A stretch of 64,000 nt of DNA from Jeotgalibacillus proteolyticus. Its GTDB lineage: Bacteria; Bacillota; Bacilli; Bacillales; Jeotgalibacillaceae. The stretch's first letter is position 1, and each line of letters opens with the position of its first letter. The stretch is from contig NZ_PREZ01000006.1 of assembly GCF_002926065.1 (NCBI RefSeq), forward strand, positions 186,001 through 250,000. Reading direction: 5' to 3'. Below, in pieces: positions 16,512 through 25,244 of this stretch. Position numbers and translations under genes: made by a program. The notes beneath the pieces are model-generated. The model saw only the letters and a list, made by a program, of their open reading frames with translations. It did not search any database and was not told the DNA's origin.

Positions 16512-17495
16512 TTAATAAAGCCCTACAGCATCAACTGCATACGTAGCATCATCGTTACTGAAGCCTTCAAATACCAATTGTTCTATCAGTCCTGCTCGTG
16601 AAAAAGACGTGTAATCAAGATAATTTTCAGCCGTTTTGACAGCCTGGTCTCTCCAGTCTACGATGATGTTTTCTGCTGCATAAGAAGCATCCTCGTAACT
16701 GAAACCCTCAAATTCTAATTGTTCGATCAGCCCTGTTTTCGAAAAAGACGTGTAATCAATATAGTTTTCAGCTGTTTTTACGGCCTGCTCTCTCCAGTCT
16801 ACGATGATGTTTTCTACCGCGTAAGAAGCATCCGCATTAGTGAAGCCTTCAAATTCCAACTGATCGATTAATCCACTTTTTGAAAAAGAAGTATAGTTCA
16901 AATAATCCTCAGCCTTTCTGACTGCCTGCTGCTGTGAGCCTGAGACTGCCTGTTTTTCGGCCTCTTCTTTTGCCTTCGCTTCTTCCTCTGCCTTACGTTC
17001 TGCTTCTTCTTTCGCTTTCGCCTCTTCCTCTGCTTTGCGTTCTGCTTCCTCTTTTGCTTTCGCCTCTTCTTCCGCTTTACGGTCAGCTTCTTCTTTCGCT
17101 TTCGCATCTTCTTCTGCTTTACGGTCAGCTTCTTCTTTCGCTTTCGCATCTTCTTCTGCTTTACGGTCAGCCTCCTCTTTTACTTTTGCTTCTTCCTCTG
17201 CTTTACGATCTGCTTCTTCTTTTGCTTTTGTCTCTTCCTCCACTTTACGTGCCGTCTCTTCTTGCGCAGCAGCTGCTTCTGATTGCTCAACGCCAGCAAC
17301 AATCTCTTCTACCGGTTCTACTGTTACGACAGATAGAATAAAGAACACCGCAATAGCGGAACCATAATAAAACAGCGTGTTTTTTCTATTTCTCTTAACT
17401 TCTGGAGCCCATCTTAATGCAAATCCCGGGTTGATTAAACCCATTATGAGCAGCAAAATAGATAATAGAAATAAAACCAAAAACAAATCAAACAT
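16512..17495 (-). CDS. Membrane-anchored coiled-coil protein with three Ltp-type repeats
   Basis: The 327-residue protein has two N-terminal membrane helices (about 1-20 and 41-60), a long charged coiled coil (about 75-200) built of near-identical units such as KAEEEAKAKEEADR, and three C-terminal repeats of about 46 residues (TAENYLDYTSFSRAGLIEQL and relatives, each with a GFS..DA.YA end). These repeats match the host cell surface-exposed lipoprotein domain first known from Ltp, a phage superinfection-exclusion protein of Streptococcus phage TP-J34; the same domain is common in bacterial surface proteins. ATG at 17495 follows AAGGAGGGTG. A role at the cell surface is likely; phage exclusion is only a possibility. 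Confidence 0.8.
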   Translation of the reverse strand: MFDLFLVLFLLSILLLIMGLINPGFALRWAPEVKRNRKNTLFYYGSAIAVFFILSVVTVEPVEEIVAGVEQSEAAAAQEETARKVEEETKAKEEADRKAEEEAKVKEEADRKAEEDAKAKEEADRKAEEDAKAKEEADRKAEEEAKAKEEAERKAEEEAKAKEEAERKAEEEAKAKEEAEKQAVSGSQQQAVRKAEDYLNYTSFSKSGLIDQLEFEGFTNADASYAVENIIVDWREQAVKTAENYIDYTSFSKTGLIEQLEFEGFSYEDASYAAENIIVDWRDQAVKTAENYLDYTSFSRAGLIEQLVFEGFSNDDATYAVDAVGLY

Positions 17496-17640
17496 TTTTA
17501 CACCCTCCTTCTAATTATTTCCCACGAATGAAACAATAAATCTATTGACTGTTATATGATACTTTATTTGCCATAATTACATGACTTATATCTATTGTAA
17601 GTGTTTTCATATTTAAAGCAATTTAATTAGTTAAAATAAG

Positions 17641-17676
17641 AAAACAGAAACTCCACGAAATAGGAATTTCTGTTTT
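17641..17676 (-). terminator. Terminator of treR
   Basis: A 10-bp perfect stem AAAACAGAAA/TTTCTGTTTT with an A-rich/T-rich flank lies 11 nt past the treR stop. Confidence 0.8.
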
Positions 17677-17687
17677 CAGGTTTACAT

Positions 17688-18407
17688 TCATTTACGCTGG
17701 GTCTGATCAAAAAAGACAAAATTTCCTGGCGTGTGCCGCGACTGCGTATGCTCAAACATGATGCCGTCTGCATTAAAAATGTGACTCGTTACGACGACAA
17801 CACTGTTAAAGCCATCGAGCTTAAGATACTTTTCATCCATATCTGTCGTTCGCTCCACCACCATTTTCCGCTTGGCGGTTACGGCCCGCTGATTCAGCTC
17901 CTTTGACAAATACTCATAGATTGAGTCCTCTGCGATCTCCACTGTCAGTCCTTTTGCTACGTCCTTGCGGAAATAGTTAACGTCCATAATGACCGGGCTG
18001 CCCTCTAAATGACGTACACGCTTAATATGGTAGACCTCAACGCCGATTGGCATCCGTGTGTGCTCATGAATCGTTTCATCCACCGTTAATTCTTCAAATG
18101 TGATGACCTTGGTTTCATGCTTCTTATGGTTTCTTTGTGCAAACTCCTTAAACGATTCCGTCTCGCCAAACATATATTCATTTTGCTTGAAGTCCTGATA
18201 AATAACTCTTGCTCCCTGGCCATGCTTTGTCTGGACGTAGCCGTCATTGATTAAGTTTGCAATCGCCCGCCGCACGGTATTTCTAGAGCATTCATATTCT
18301 TTCACGAGTGTATTTTCTGAAGGAAGCAGCTGCTGGTATTCGTAAAAGCTCTTTTCAATCTTCTGCTTAAGATCCTCATAAATTTCTATGTATTTTGTTT
18401 TAGGCAT
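17688..18407 (-). CDS. treR: GntR/HutC-family repressor TreR
   Basis: The 239-residue protein has a GntR winged helix (about 5-70: LLPSENTLVKEYECSRNTVR and DGYVQTKHGQGARV) and a UTRA effector domain (about 85-235), ending HTPGNFVFFDQTQRK, close to Bacillus TreR, whose inducer is trehalose-6-phosphate. ATG at 18407 follows GGGAGG. It is encoded 3.4 kb from the PTS/GH63 pair and separated from it by two unrelated genes, an unusual spread; in Bacillus subtilis treP, treA and treR are contiguous. Confidence 0.85.
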   Translation of the reverse strand: MPKTKYIEIYEDLKQKIEKSFYEYQQLLPSENTLVKEYECSRNTVRRAIANLINDGYVQTKHGQGARVIYQDFKQNEYMFGETESFKEFAQRNHKKHETKVITFEELTVDETIHEHTRMPIGVEVYHIKRVRHLEGSPVIMDVNYFRKDVAKGLTVEIAEDSIYEYLSKELNQRAVTAKRKMVVERTTDMDEKYLKLDGFNSVVVVTSHIFNADGIMFEHTQSRHTPGNFVFFDQTQRK

Positions 18408-18571
18408 AATTCCTCCCGCGTTTACTTACTTTTATGTATTGCTGCAAACATTTTAGAGTCAGCCTGCCAGCATAGATCAATTTTTATGAATTAAATCGTA
18501 CCATACTTTTATAGAAAATCGCGTTTTGAATAATTTAAAGAGGTGGATTTATATAGTAGATAGACATGATT

Positions 18572-18597
18572 AAAGCACCTATAGTAAGGTGCTTTAG
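18572..18597 (-). terminator. Terminator of the acetyltransferase gene
   Basis: Perfect stem AAAGCACCT/AGGTGCTTT with a 6-nt loop, just downstream of the minus-strand stop at 18603. Confidence 0.75.
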
Positions 18598-18602
18598 AGA
18601 TT

Positions 18603-19097
18603 TTATAACAATTTATATAGATAGTATTCATTTACGAATTCCCCTTCTATTTTTAACGAGTGAACCCTTTCTCCCTCTAAAACGAATCCCATCTTCTTAT
18701 ATAAATTAAATGCTTTATGGTTATGCTTGAGAACTGTCAGCCCTAACCTTAAAATCCCAGCTTCTTTAGCCCACTCAAAAGCCTTGTTGAATAGCTTGGT
18801 CGCAACGCCTTTTCCTTGATAGGTTTCCTGAACGCCCAAAACAATAGTTGCGGAATGTTGGTTTCGATTTAAACCACTTCCTAATACGCCAATATACCCG
18901 GCAAGCTCGTTTTCGATTTCTGCTACAAAGAAGATGGTGTTTGGTTGGGACAACATTCCTTCAATCGATTTTCTTTGTTGTTCAACACTCGTTTGTCGTT
19001 CTCCGGGGTCAAACAACATAAAGCCAGATTCATCGATTTTCTTACTTAGCTCCAAAAAATTTTCAGCATCGCCAGCTTCAATGAGTCTTATGTTCAC
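18603..19097 (-). CDS. GNAT-family N-acetyltransferase
   Basis: The 164-residue protein has the GNAT acetyl-CoA motif VQETYQGKGVATKLFNKAF (Q/R-x-x-G-x-G/A form) and the C-terminal HKAFNLYKKMGFVLEGE motif, as in RimI/RimJ-like and spermidine-type acetyltransferases. GTG at 19097 with AAGGGGAA upstream is preferred to the longer frame, whose extra residues are hydrophobic and lack a ribosome site. Substrate unknown. Confidence 0.85.
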   Translation of the reverse strand: MNIRLIEAGDAENFLELSKKIDESGFMLFDPGERQTSVEQQRKSIEGMLSQPNTIFFVAEIENELAGYIGVLGSGLNRNQHSATIVLGVQETYQGKGVATKLFNKAFEWAKEAGILRLGLTVLKHNHKAFNLYKKMGFVLEGERVHSLKIEGEFVNEYYLYKLL

Positions 19098-19150
19098 ATT
19101 TCTCTTCCCCTTCAGAATTCTTATTATAAGTATAAGTAATAGCAGCATGC

Positions 19151-19342
19151 TTATTGCTGCAGCATCCTCCTCTGTCTAACCTTCTCCACAATTTCCTAAA
19201 GCCTTACCTGCTCCGTTTCTGTCAGACCCGTCGGTTTTTTTGGAATGAAAGCAGCATTCATTTTCGAGAGCTAAAAATAATAGTTTTTCTCCTCATGTGT
19301 CACTCTGATAATGCCATCCCATGTTCTTTTTAGTTTATTATC
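19151..19342 (-). pseudogene. Decayed YcxB-like membrane protein, C-terminal piece
   Basis: One minus-strand frame reads KRTWDGIIRVTHEEKNYYF, stop, MNAAFIPKKPTGLTETEQ, stop, EIVEKVRQRRM. The pattern (a W-x-x-I core, then AFIPKK and a helical end) resembles the C-terminal half of YcxB-like proteins. Two in-frame TAG codons and the loss of the N-terminal half, cut where a short dispersed repeat begins (19345), show it is dead. Confidence 0.6.
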
Positions 19343-19344
19343 TT

Positions 19345-19372
19345 ATTCAACTAAAGCTCCTCGTTAGTTTAA
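19345..19372. repeat. Short dispersed repeat S (copy 1)
   Basis: Sequence of the form CAACTAAAGCTCCTCGTTAG followed by TTTAAG, an imperfect inverted repeat (CAACTAA/TTAGTTTAA) shared with 48309-48335 and, in looser form, with 20601, 21535, 49085, 56366, 60950 and 61920. Confidence 0.6.
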
Positions 19373-19397
19373 GTGAAATTAATCACAATACCAAAAT

Positions 19398-19438
19398 GAA
19401 AATAAGGTACCCCTCTCGTATGTAGCTTATTTTCGTTT
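19398..19438 (-). terminator. Terminator of the VanZ-family gene
   Basis: Stem GAAAATAAG/CTTATTTTC lies 18 nt past the VanZ-family stop; the AT-rich stem is of moderate strength. Confidence 0.6.
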
Positions 19439-19455
19439 CTTTGTTGAGGTTTTTG

Positions 19456-20451
19456 TTAGAATAATGCTCTTATTTTTTCTCTTATAGTGTTTATAACTTT
19501 TTGACCTGAGTTTACCTCTGTAAGAGTAATATCCCACATCACAGCATTCGTATTTGGATTTGGATCTTTGTTAATTACTTTTATAGTAAGGTCAGTTACG
19601 CCATCTAAAGGGATTTGAAATTTCTCCTTTCCTGTGATTGATAACCCTAACGAGTAAATGACTGTTCCGCTACTGATGAATTCTATGTCACTACCTTCTG
19701 TTCTTGCACCGTTAATTACATCGTCCGGTAGGGCGACATAGCCTGTTATGTTTTTATATTTGCCATCTAAGTGATACGTGAATTCATTGGTTTTCGTATT
19801 ATCCCTACTATACAGATTTATATGAGGCGTGACCTCTTTTCGGTCTACTGTAAAGCTGGACAAGCTATCGTCCCACTTTACAGACCCATCTTTTACGATC
19901 AGTTCATTCAGAGCTGCGATTTCCCCTCCCCCTTTTTCTAAATAATTATTGATACCGCCAATAATTATAATAGTGCAAAGGGCAAGTACCGTAGCCGTTA
20001 TGAATACTTTGTAAATCCCTTTTGGTTTATCAAGGTCACTGGTGACTATTTGCTGTGCCGCAAAACCTACCGAAGCGCCTATTAAATTAATTATGATATC
20101 GTCTATATCAAAAGCTCCCAAACCAGAAAACATTTGTAGGATTTCAAGTATGGTTATAGACAAAATAAAAAAGGTTATAAAGCGTCTAAAACTACATCGA
20201 AACAGGAGTGGAATGATAACCCCAAAAGGTATGAACGCTACAAAATTCCCAAACTGAAAAAACCAATTTTGAAAGTCTCTTCCCATTGGATAATGCAATT
20301 GAATCGCTCCAGGTATTGGGTTAAATCGTAAGCTAGAGTCTTGCCCCAGGGAACCTCTATTGAAACCAAGATACAAGAAATAGAGGATCAAAGCTGTATA
20401 TAATATTAACAACACAATCGTTATTTTTCGCAACTTTCCTTGATACATCAT
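19456..20451 (-). CDS. VanZ-family membrane protein with C-terminal extracellular domain
   Basis: The 331-residue protein has a VanZ-like region (about 1-135: NFVAFIPFGVIIPLLF and DIDDIIINLIGASVGF) with four to five helices, one more helix at about 150-170, and then a soluble domain of some 150 residues whose ending (LTIKVINKDPNPNTNAVMWD) suits an NPCBM-type beta sandwich. ATG at 20451 follows GGAAGGATTGTA. VanZ proteins can confer low-level teicoplanin resistance, but most have unknown roles. The domain pairing suggests binding of cell-wall sugar on the outer face. Confidence 0.75.
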   Translation of the reverse strand: MMYQGKLRKITIVLLILYTALILYFLYLGFNRGSLGQDSSLRFNPIPGAIQLHYPMGRDFQNWFFQFGNFVAFIPFGVIIPLLFRCSFRRFITFFILSITILEILQMFSGLGAFDIDDIIINLIGASVGFAAQQIVTSDLDKPKGIYKVFITATVLALCTIIIIGGINNYLEKGGGEIAALNELIVKDGSVKWDDSLSSFTVDRKEVTPHINLYSRDNTKTNEFTYHLDGKYKNITGYVALPDDVINGARTEGSDIEFISSGTVIYSLGLSITGKEKFQIPLDGVTDLTIKVINKDPNPNTNAVMWDITLTEVNSGQKVINTIREKIRALF

Positions 20452-20616
20452 TACAATCCTTCCTTTTCCGCAGAGACAATCATACTGAAACTCCATAACG
20501 ACCCTCATGCACTCTCTAAATTTCCAATTACACCATTAATAAACAGTTCTGATTGTGGAGTTTCAGTTTTTTAACAACTCTATTTTACTAATTCTTGTTT
20601 AGCTACCCTGCCCCGT

Positions 20617-20814
20617 TTATTCAATAAGGAATTCAATGAAAAAGGCGGTTAATCCTTCCTGGTCTAACGCATTGAAACGGTCAATGTTAGTTTCTTCAGG
20701 ATTGTATTGCATTCCCATTAATGCAAAACGCAATTCAGACAATGCAACTTGTTCGTGAGCTATAAAATGAGATAGAACATCTTTTACTATAAATTTAATA
20801 CTTTCTTCAATTTT
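20617..20814 (-). pseudogene. N-terminally truncated remnant of an unidentified protein
   Basis: A 65-codon frame reads SHFIAHEQVALSELRFALMG and later ETNIDRFNALDQEGLTAFF to a stop at 20617, with protein-like composition, but it has no start codon and an in-frame TAA at 20815 where sequence of the dispersed repeat S type begins. I do not recognise the family. Confidence 0.45.
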
Positions 20815-20844
20815 TTATTGAAGGAATGCCCCAGTTACGACAAT

Positions 20845-20873
20845 AAGAAAGGACCAGCGAATGGTCCTTTCTT
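20845..20873 (-). terminator. Terminator of the BltD-like gene
   Basis: A 12-bp perfect stem AAGAAAGGACCA/TGGTCCTTTCTT with a 5-nt loop, 18 nt past the stop. Confidence 0.9.
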
Positions 20874-20891
20874 ATAAAATCTTCTAGCGGA

Positions 20892-21347
20892 TCACTCAGC
20901 TATATATTTGATAACTGCCATTTCCTTACCGAACTTATCCCCATTATCAATAAATCCCAAACTAGAGTATAAATTATGCGCTCCCTTGTTTTCAGGACGA
21001 TAGCCTACAACAATTCTTTTTATATTAGGTAATTTAGCCATTTCTGAAATCATTAATTTAGTCGCGGCTTTACCTATTCCCTTACCTTGGAACTGCTTAT
21101 CCACCATTATTCTATAAACCCAATAACCATCAAGTTCTTCTTGAACAGAATTATACATTAAGAAACCAACTATATTATCTCCTGCATAAATAGCATATGG
21201 CTTTAATGAAGGCTCAAATTTTGACTGAGCTATTGATATAGCATTTGGCTCGATGTATTTTTCCTGTTCAACTGATACCTCTAATTCACAACAGCCGTAC
21301 CAGTTTTCTGTATTTAACTCTACGATTTTCACCTTTTCGGTACTCAT
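20892..21347 (-). CDS. GNAT acetyltransferase, BltD-like (spermine/spermidine type)
   Basis: The 151-residue protein shows YWVYRIMVDKQFQGKGIGKA and RPENKGAHNLYSSLGF, the acetyl-CoA loop and C-terminal motif of BltD/PaiA-like diamine acetyltransferases. Normal length. ATG at 21347 follows AAGGGGAAA. Polyamine is the likely substrate by family; no efflux partner like Blt is next to it. Confidence 0.85.
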   Translation of the reverse strand: MSTEKVKIVELNTENWYGCCELEVSVEQEKYIEPNAISIAQSKFEPSLKPYAIYAGDNIVGFLMYNSVQEELDGYWVYRIMVDKQFQGKGIGKAATKLMISEMAKLPNIKRIVVGYRPENKGAHNLYSSLGFIDNGDKFGKEMAVIKYIAE

Positions 21348-21569
21348 AAATTTCCCCTTTCAAAATTAGGGGAAACGCTAAAAAAGTCACTTAGCTGTTA
21401 TCCCCATATAGTCATTAATAGTGTAAATTTTAAAATTTGTCATAATGAACGCCTCCTTTACCACTATTTCTTTTCGATTTATAAAGTATTCTACTATTTC
21501 TCCTAAATTCCTTCTTACGATAATTTACTTCTTAATTGAACTAAACTGCCCCTTTACTACAATAAGCAA

Positions 21570-21956
21570 ATGGCTAAACCAAATTTAAGAAAAGCACCCG
21601 TTAGTGAAAAGGTATTTTATCTATACTACTTCATTCGCATCATTTATTGGTGGATAATTTGTTCAGTACATGTTATTTCTATTGTATTATTCATAGGATC
21701 TAAAATAGGAAAACTCCAATACCCTTTCCATATGGGCTTATTATTATATTTTGTTACATCATTACTTAGGACGGAATTTACAACTTTATTGAAATCTTCT
21801 TTTCTGGATGTCTTTACCAAGAGGATAGGCTGGGTACCAGGGATTCCCCTCCTGAATGAGAATAACCATCGATTTTCGGGAATCTACTACCTTATTGAAC
21901 AGGGAATCCTTCCCTCCGAAATCCGTCCCCTTGCACTTTTCACCAGATCCCAGTAA
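21570..21956 (+). CDS. Hypothetical protein with a membrane helix
   Basis: A 128-residue frame with one or two hydrophobic stretches (about 18-45 and 55-66) and a polar C-terminus. No clear ribosome site precedes the ATG, and the frame begins right after a dispersed repeat S-like sequence. It may be a decayed or chance reading frame. No family recognised. Confidence 0.35.
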   Translation: MAKPNLRKAPVSEKVFYLYYFIRIIYWWIICSVHVISIVLFIGSKIGKLQYPFHMGLLLYFVTSLLRTEFTTLLKSSFLDVFTKRIGWVPGIPLLNENNHRFSGIYYLIEQGILPSEIRPLALFTRSQ

Positions 21957-22067
21957 AGTATATACTGGTTAACATTACTTCTAAAATCAGCAGTCATTGA
22001 GATAAAAGCATTTATAATATACATTTCGGGAACATGTTTCCCTTTAAAGAAAGGGTTCAGATATACG

Positions 22068-23066
22068 ATGAAAGATAATTTTTGGCATGAGCTGCCGCGG
22101 CCATTTTTTGTATTGGCGCCGATGGAGGCAGTGACGGATGTCGTGTTTCGTCATGTCGTGAGTGAAGCAGCAAGACCTGACGTATTTTTTACGGAGTTTA
22201 CGAATTCAGAAAGCTACTGCCACCCAAGAGGAAAAGACAGTGTCAAAGGCCGCCTGACGTTTACAGAAGATGAGCAGCCAATCGTCGCTCATATTTGGGG
22301 AGATAAGCCTGAATACTTCCGCCAGATGAGCATTGGCATGGCTGAAATGGGCTTTCGCGGCGTGGACATTAATATGGGGTGCCCGGTGCAGAATGTTGCA
22401 GCTAACGGAAAAGGCTCTGGTCTGATCCGCCACCCGGAAAAAGCAGCGGAAATCATCCAGGCAGCTAAAGCCGGAGGACTTCCCGTCAGCGTGAAGACGC
22501 GTCTTGGGTATACCGAAGTGGACGAATGGCGCAATTGGCTGAAGCATATTCTCGAGCAGGATATCGCCAATCTTTCCATTCACCTGCGTACGAAAAAAGA
22601 GATGAGCAACGTCGAAGCTCACTGGGAACTGATTCCTGAGATCAAACAGCTTCGGGACGAAATCGCTCCTGACACATTGCTGACGATCAACGGGGATATT
22701 CTTGACCGTCAAATGGGCCTTGAGCTGGCTGAAAAGTACGGCATTGATGGCATTATGATTGGACGCGGGATATTCCAAAACCCATTTGCTTTTGAAAAAG
22801 AAAAGAAAGAGCACACAAGTGAAGAGCTTCTTGATCTCCTTCGCCTGCAGCTCGATCTGCATGATAAGTATTCTGAAGAGCTTGAGCCGCGTGCATTCAA
22901 GCCGCTCAGACGCTTCTTTAAAATCTATGTCCGCGGCTTCCGCGGCGCAGGCGAGCTGAGAAACCGCCTGATGGAAACAGAAAATACCGACGAAGTGCGC
23001 GCTCTGCTTGATGAGTTTACAGTGAAAGACGGAGTGAAGGCTGAGGAAGGTTTTTCTGTATCGTAA
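22068..23066 (+). CDS. dus: tRNA-dihydrouridine synthase
   Basis: The 332-residue flavoprotein reduces uridine in tRNA D-loops. It has the TIM-barrel start [17 protein letters not shown], the catalytic-Cys motif [20 protein letters not shown] (Cys about 105), the FMN-phosphate motif [18 protein letters not shown] and a C-terminal helical domain. The ribosome site is weak (AAAGAAAGGG, about 20 nt upstream). Monocistronic, with its own terminator. Closest by eye to the Dus group found as a second copy in Bacillales. Confidence 0.9.
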   Translation: MKDNFWHELPRPFFVLAPMEAVTDVVFRHVVSEAARPDVFFTEFTNSESYCHPRGKDSVKGRLTFTEDEQPIVAHIWGDKPEYFRQMSIGMAEMGFRGVDINMGCPVQNVAANGKGSGLIRHPEKAAEIIQAAKAGGLPVSVKTRLGYTEVDEWRNWLKHILEQDIANLSIHLRTKKEMSNVEAHWELIPEIKQLRDEIAPDTLLTINGDILDRQMGLELAEKYGIDGIMIGRGIFQNPFAFEKEKKEHTSEELLDLLRLQLDLHDKYSEELEPRAFKPLRRFFKIYVRGFRGAGELRNRLMETENTDEVRALLDEFTVKDGVKAEEGFSVS

Positions 23067-23085
23067 CAACTGAATGATTTTAGGT

Positions 23086-23120
23086 AAAGAGAAGAGCCGA
23101 GTGGCTTTTCTCTTTTTTTA
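23086..23120 (+). terminator. Terminator of dus
   Basis: Stem AGAGAAGAGCC/GGCTTTTCTCT with a GAGT loop and seven T after it. Confidence 0.85.
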
Positions 23121-23274
23121 TTTGATATAAGTTAACCTCATTTTAAATTACCAAAGCCCATTTAGGTTTATGCATGAAAATTTTAAGGAATTACCGTCTA
23201 CATACAAATATATTCCATCAGACAACTAACAAAAATCATATTGCACTAAACTTTTTACCTTTAGGGGGCACACG

Positions 23275-24144
23275 ATGAGATTTTCAGGGACAGGCCTGGT
23301 GATATTAGCCGCTATATGCTGGGGCATTAGTGGAGGAATTGCTGATATTTTAATGAATAAAGGCTGGGATCCGATTGTTATCTCCTTTTACCGGGGTGCT
23401 GTTGGGTTGCTATGCTTTTTACTTTGGTTTATTTTGCGCTTTAAACAAAATTTAGCTGCCTCTCCGCGCTTCTATATCTGGTCCGTGTTAGCAGGGATTG
23501 GTGTGGCCGGAAATTTCACTTTTTATTTTATAAGTATCCAGGCTTCAAGCGTGGCTGTTGCTGCTACGTTAATGTATACCGCACCAGTATTTGTTTTGTT
23601 AATCTCTTTTTTATTGCGCATCGAACGTTCGACCTGGTTTAAATGGGGGTGTATTGCCGGTGTGCTTATGGGGATCATCCTGCTCACAGGCGCATACAAC
23701 ACCGAATCGATTTCCGTGAGCTTTCTAGGTGCTGCAACAGGTCTTGCTGCTGGAATTTCCTACGCATTGTTTATATTCGGATTTAAAAACGCCTCTTCGA
23801 TCGGCAAGCCGCAGACAATCTTAACGATTGCCTTTGTGTCCTTTTGTCTCATCCTATTTCTGTTTACCGACAAACAGGAAGCAGCAGCTGTGGCCACCTC
23901 AGGCGATATTGGATGGTTTCTTCTATTAGGGCTTGTGGGCGCAGGTATTTCATTTATCTTGTACTTGATTGGTATTCGATTGACTGCCGCATCAACTGCT
24001 TCAATGGTCGCGATGGTCGAACCGGTGACTGCCTCATTATTTGGTGTTGTGCTGCTTGGGGATCATTTAACCACGGTTCAAATTCTTGGAATGGTCCTTA
24101 TCCTGGTGACGATCACTGTGCTTAGTGTAAAGCGTTCTGATTGA
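23275..24144 (+). CDS. EamA/DMT-family transporter
   Basis: The 289-residue protein has ten predicted membrane helices in two EamA halves (GISGGIADILMNKGWDPI and later ASTASMVAMVEPVTASLFGV, the typical end of RhaT/YdcZ-like carriers). ATG at 23275 follows TTAGGGGGCA. Metabolite export is usual for the family; substrate unknown. Confidence 0.85.
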   Translation: MRFSGTGLVILAAICWGISGGIADILMNKGWDPIVISFYRGAVGLLCFLLWFILRFKQNLAASPRFYIWSVLAGIGVAGNFTFYFISIQASSVAVAATLMYTAPVFVLLISFLLRIERSTWFKWGCIAGVLMGIILLTGAYNTESISVSFLGAATGLAAGISYALFIFGFKNASSIGKPQTILTIAFVSFCLILFLFTDKQEAAAVATSGDIGWFLLLGLVGAGISFILYLIGIRLTAASTASMVAMVEPVTASLFGVVLLGDHLTTVQILGMVLILVTITVLSVKRSD

Positions 24145-24267
24145 TGAAGCTAAGAGTATAAAAAAGGCGGGCGAGGAAACAGAGGAAAGGTATATGCCCC
24201 TTCGCTTTTCCCCGCTTCAAAACAGTAAGGATGCAGCGAAATTGAATGGGAAGATTACTCATGGTCA

Positions 24268-24520
24268 TTAATCAAAAATCGCTTCCTTATCAGGGTTTTG
24301 CAGAAATTCAAACAGCATTTTGATTTGAGCTTCTGTATTTCTGCCTACAGAAAGCTCCGGTAAATGAGTCTGATCATAAAAGTGAACCCCTTTTGTTTCT
24401 AAACCCAGCGTTTCTTGACCACCCACAATTTCACACTGGATAAACAGTTTATAGTAATGATAGGGCTGAGGAGGATGTGCGTGCTTATTCATGTCTAAAA
24501 CAGCCAGTAATTTTACCGGC
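24268..24520 (-). pseudogene. 3' remnant of a NUDIX hydrolase gene
   Basis: The frame reads VKLLAVLDMNKHAHPPQPYH, then KLFIQCEIVGG and LPELSVGRNTEAQIKMLFEF to a stop at 24268. This matches the C-terminal part of the Bacillus NUDIX hydrolases with an N-terminal helper domain. The NUDIX box is missing because everything upstream is replaced by repeat R1 copy C. A longer frame to 24690 simply reads through the repeat. Confidence 0.75.
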
Positions 24521-24673
24521 CGGAAGGGGGCGACTCCAGCTGGAAGAAGCGGGAGCTTGAGATCCACTTGCTGAAAGCAAGTTAGCGAAGGGCCCCGCCC
24601 CGCGGAAAGCGTCCCCCTGAAGCTCAGTGAACCGGGTTTAAGAGTGTGAGAAACATTTGTCCCACACTCTTTT
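24521..24673 (-). repeat. Dispersed repeat R1, copy C (inverted)
   Basis: Reverse complement of copies A and B from the terminator hairpin (AAGAGTGTG and complement) through ACCCGGTTCACTGAGCTTCA, the CCGCGGGGCGGGGCCC block and AAGTGGATCTCAAGCTCCCG, ending at CCCTTCCG where the NUDIX remnant starts. Its hairpin also terminates the phosphatase gene beside it. Confidence 0.88.
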
Positions 24674-24674
24674 T

Positions 24675-25233
24675 TCAGTTGGGTTCCCATTTCCTTTCAA
24701 CTCTTCTCAGCTCCCTCCCCTCCAGCGTCACCCTATAAATATCCGGCATCGCAAGCTCACGCCAAAAAGAAAAATCGTATTGCTTATCAAAATAATTCAT
24801 CATCAGCACCATACTATTCCCGTGAGTTCCAATCACTACATTTTTACCTCTGTACCGTTCTGCCACATCGAATACAGCTTTGATCCCTCTTTTTTGGGCC
24901 TCGCGATTGGACTCTCCACCTTCCAAGGAAAAATCAGGGTCCTCCCACACTTTTGTTATGGCAAGCATAAAATCTTCAGCAGGTCCTGTCGTCAGGGTCC
25001 GCTCCCTAAAACCATCTATTAATTCAATCTCTTTTTTTATGTAATCCGCGATCCCCTGGACCGTTTGAACCGCTCGCTTATATGGGCTTGAAAGCACTGT
25101 ATCAATATTTTCTTTTTTTTAATAACTCCGTGACCTTTTTAGCATCGCGAAAGCCTTGCTGCGATAATGGTCTTTCTAACTCATCCGGCGTATAAATAGA
25201 GTGGGCATGTCTTACAAAATAGAGATTTGTCAC
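24675..25233 (-). pseudogene. Histidine phosphatase family gene split by a frameshift at an A8 run
   Basis: GTG at 25233 (after AGAGGAGAC) opens a frame with the catalytic start NLYFVRHAHSIYTPDE, ending early at about 25104. The rest continues in another frame from about 25113: ENIDTVLSSPYKRAVQTVQG through VVIGTHGNSMVLM, the second catalytic His, to the stop at 24675. Joined, they make a normal-size phosphoglycerate mutase-like phosphatase. The frames switch at a run of eight A (minus strand, 25113-25120). This may be a real mutation, polymerase slippage that still yields some protein, or a sequencing error. It lies 11 nt after a VOC gene. Confidence 0.75.
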
Positions 25234-25244
25234 TTTGTCTCCTC

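Noticed and set aside
16934-17367. Long plus-strand frames opposite the coiled coil (Leu/Pro- and Ser/Ala-rich)
   Set aside because: They are the low-complexity antisense of the KAEEEAKAKEEADR repeats, without ribosome sites.
22206-23069. 287-codon minus-strand frame over dus
   Set aside because: It is antisense to a fully recognised tRNA-dihydrouridine synthase and has no family features.
24521-24690. N-terminal half of the 140-codon minus-strand frame as part of a real protein
   Set aside because: This half is repeat R1 sequence; only the downstream part is NUDIX-derived.
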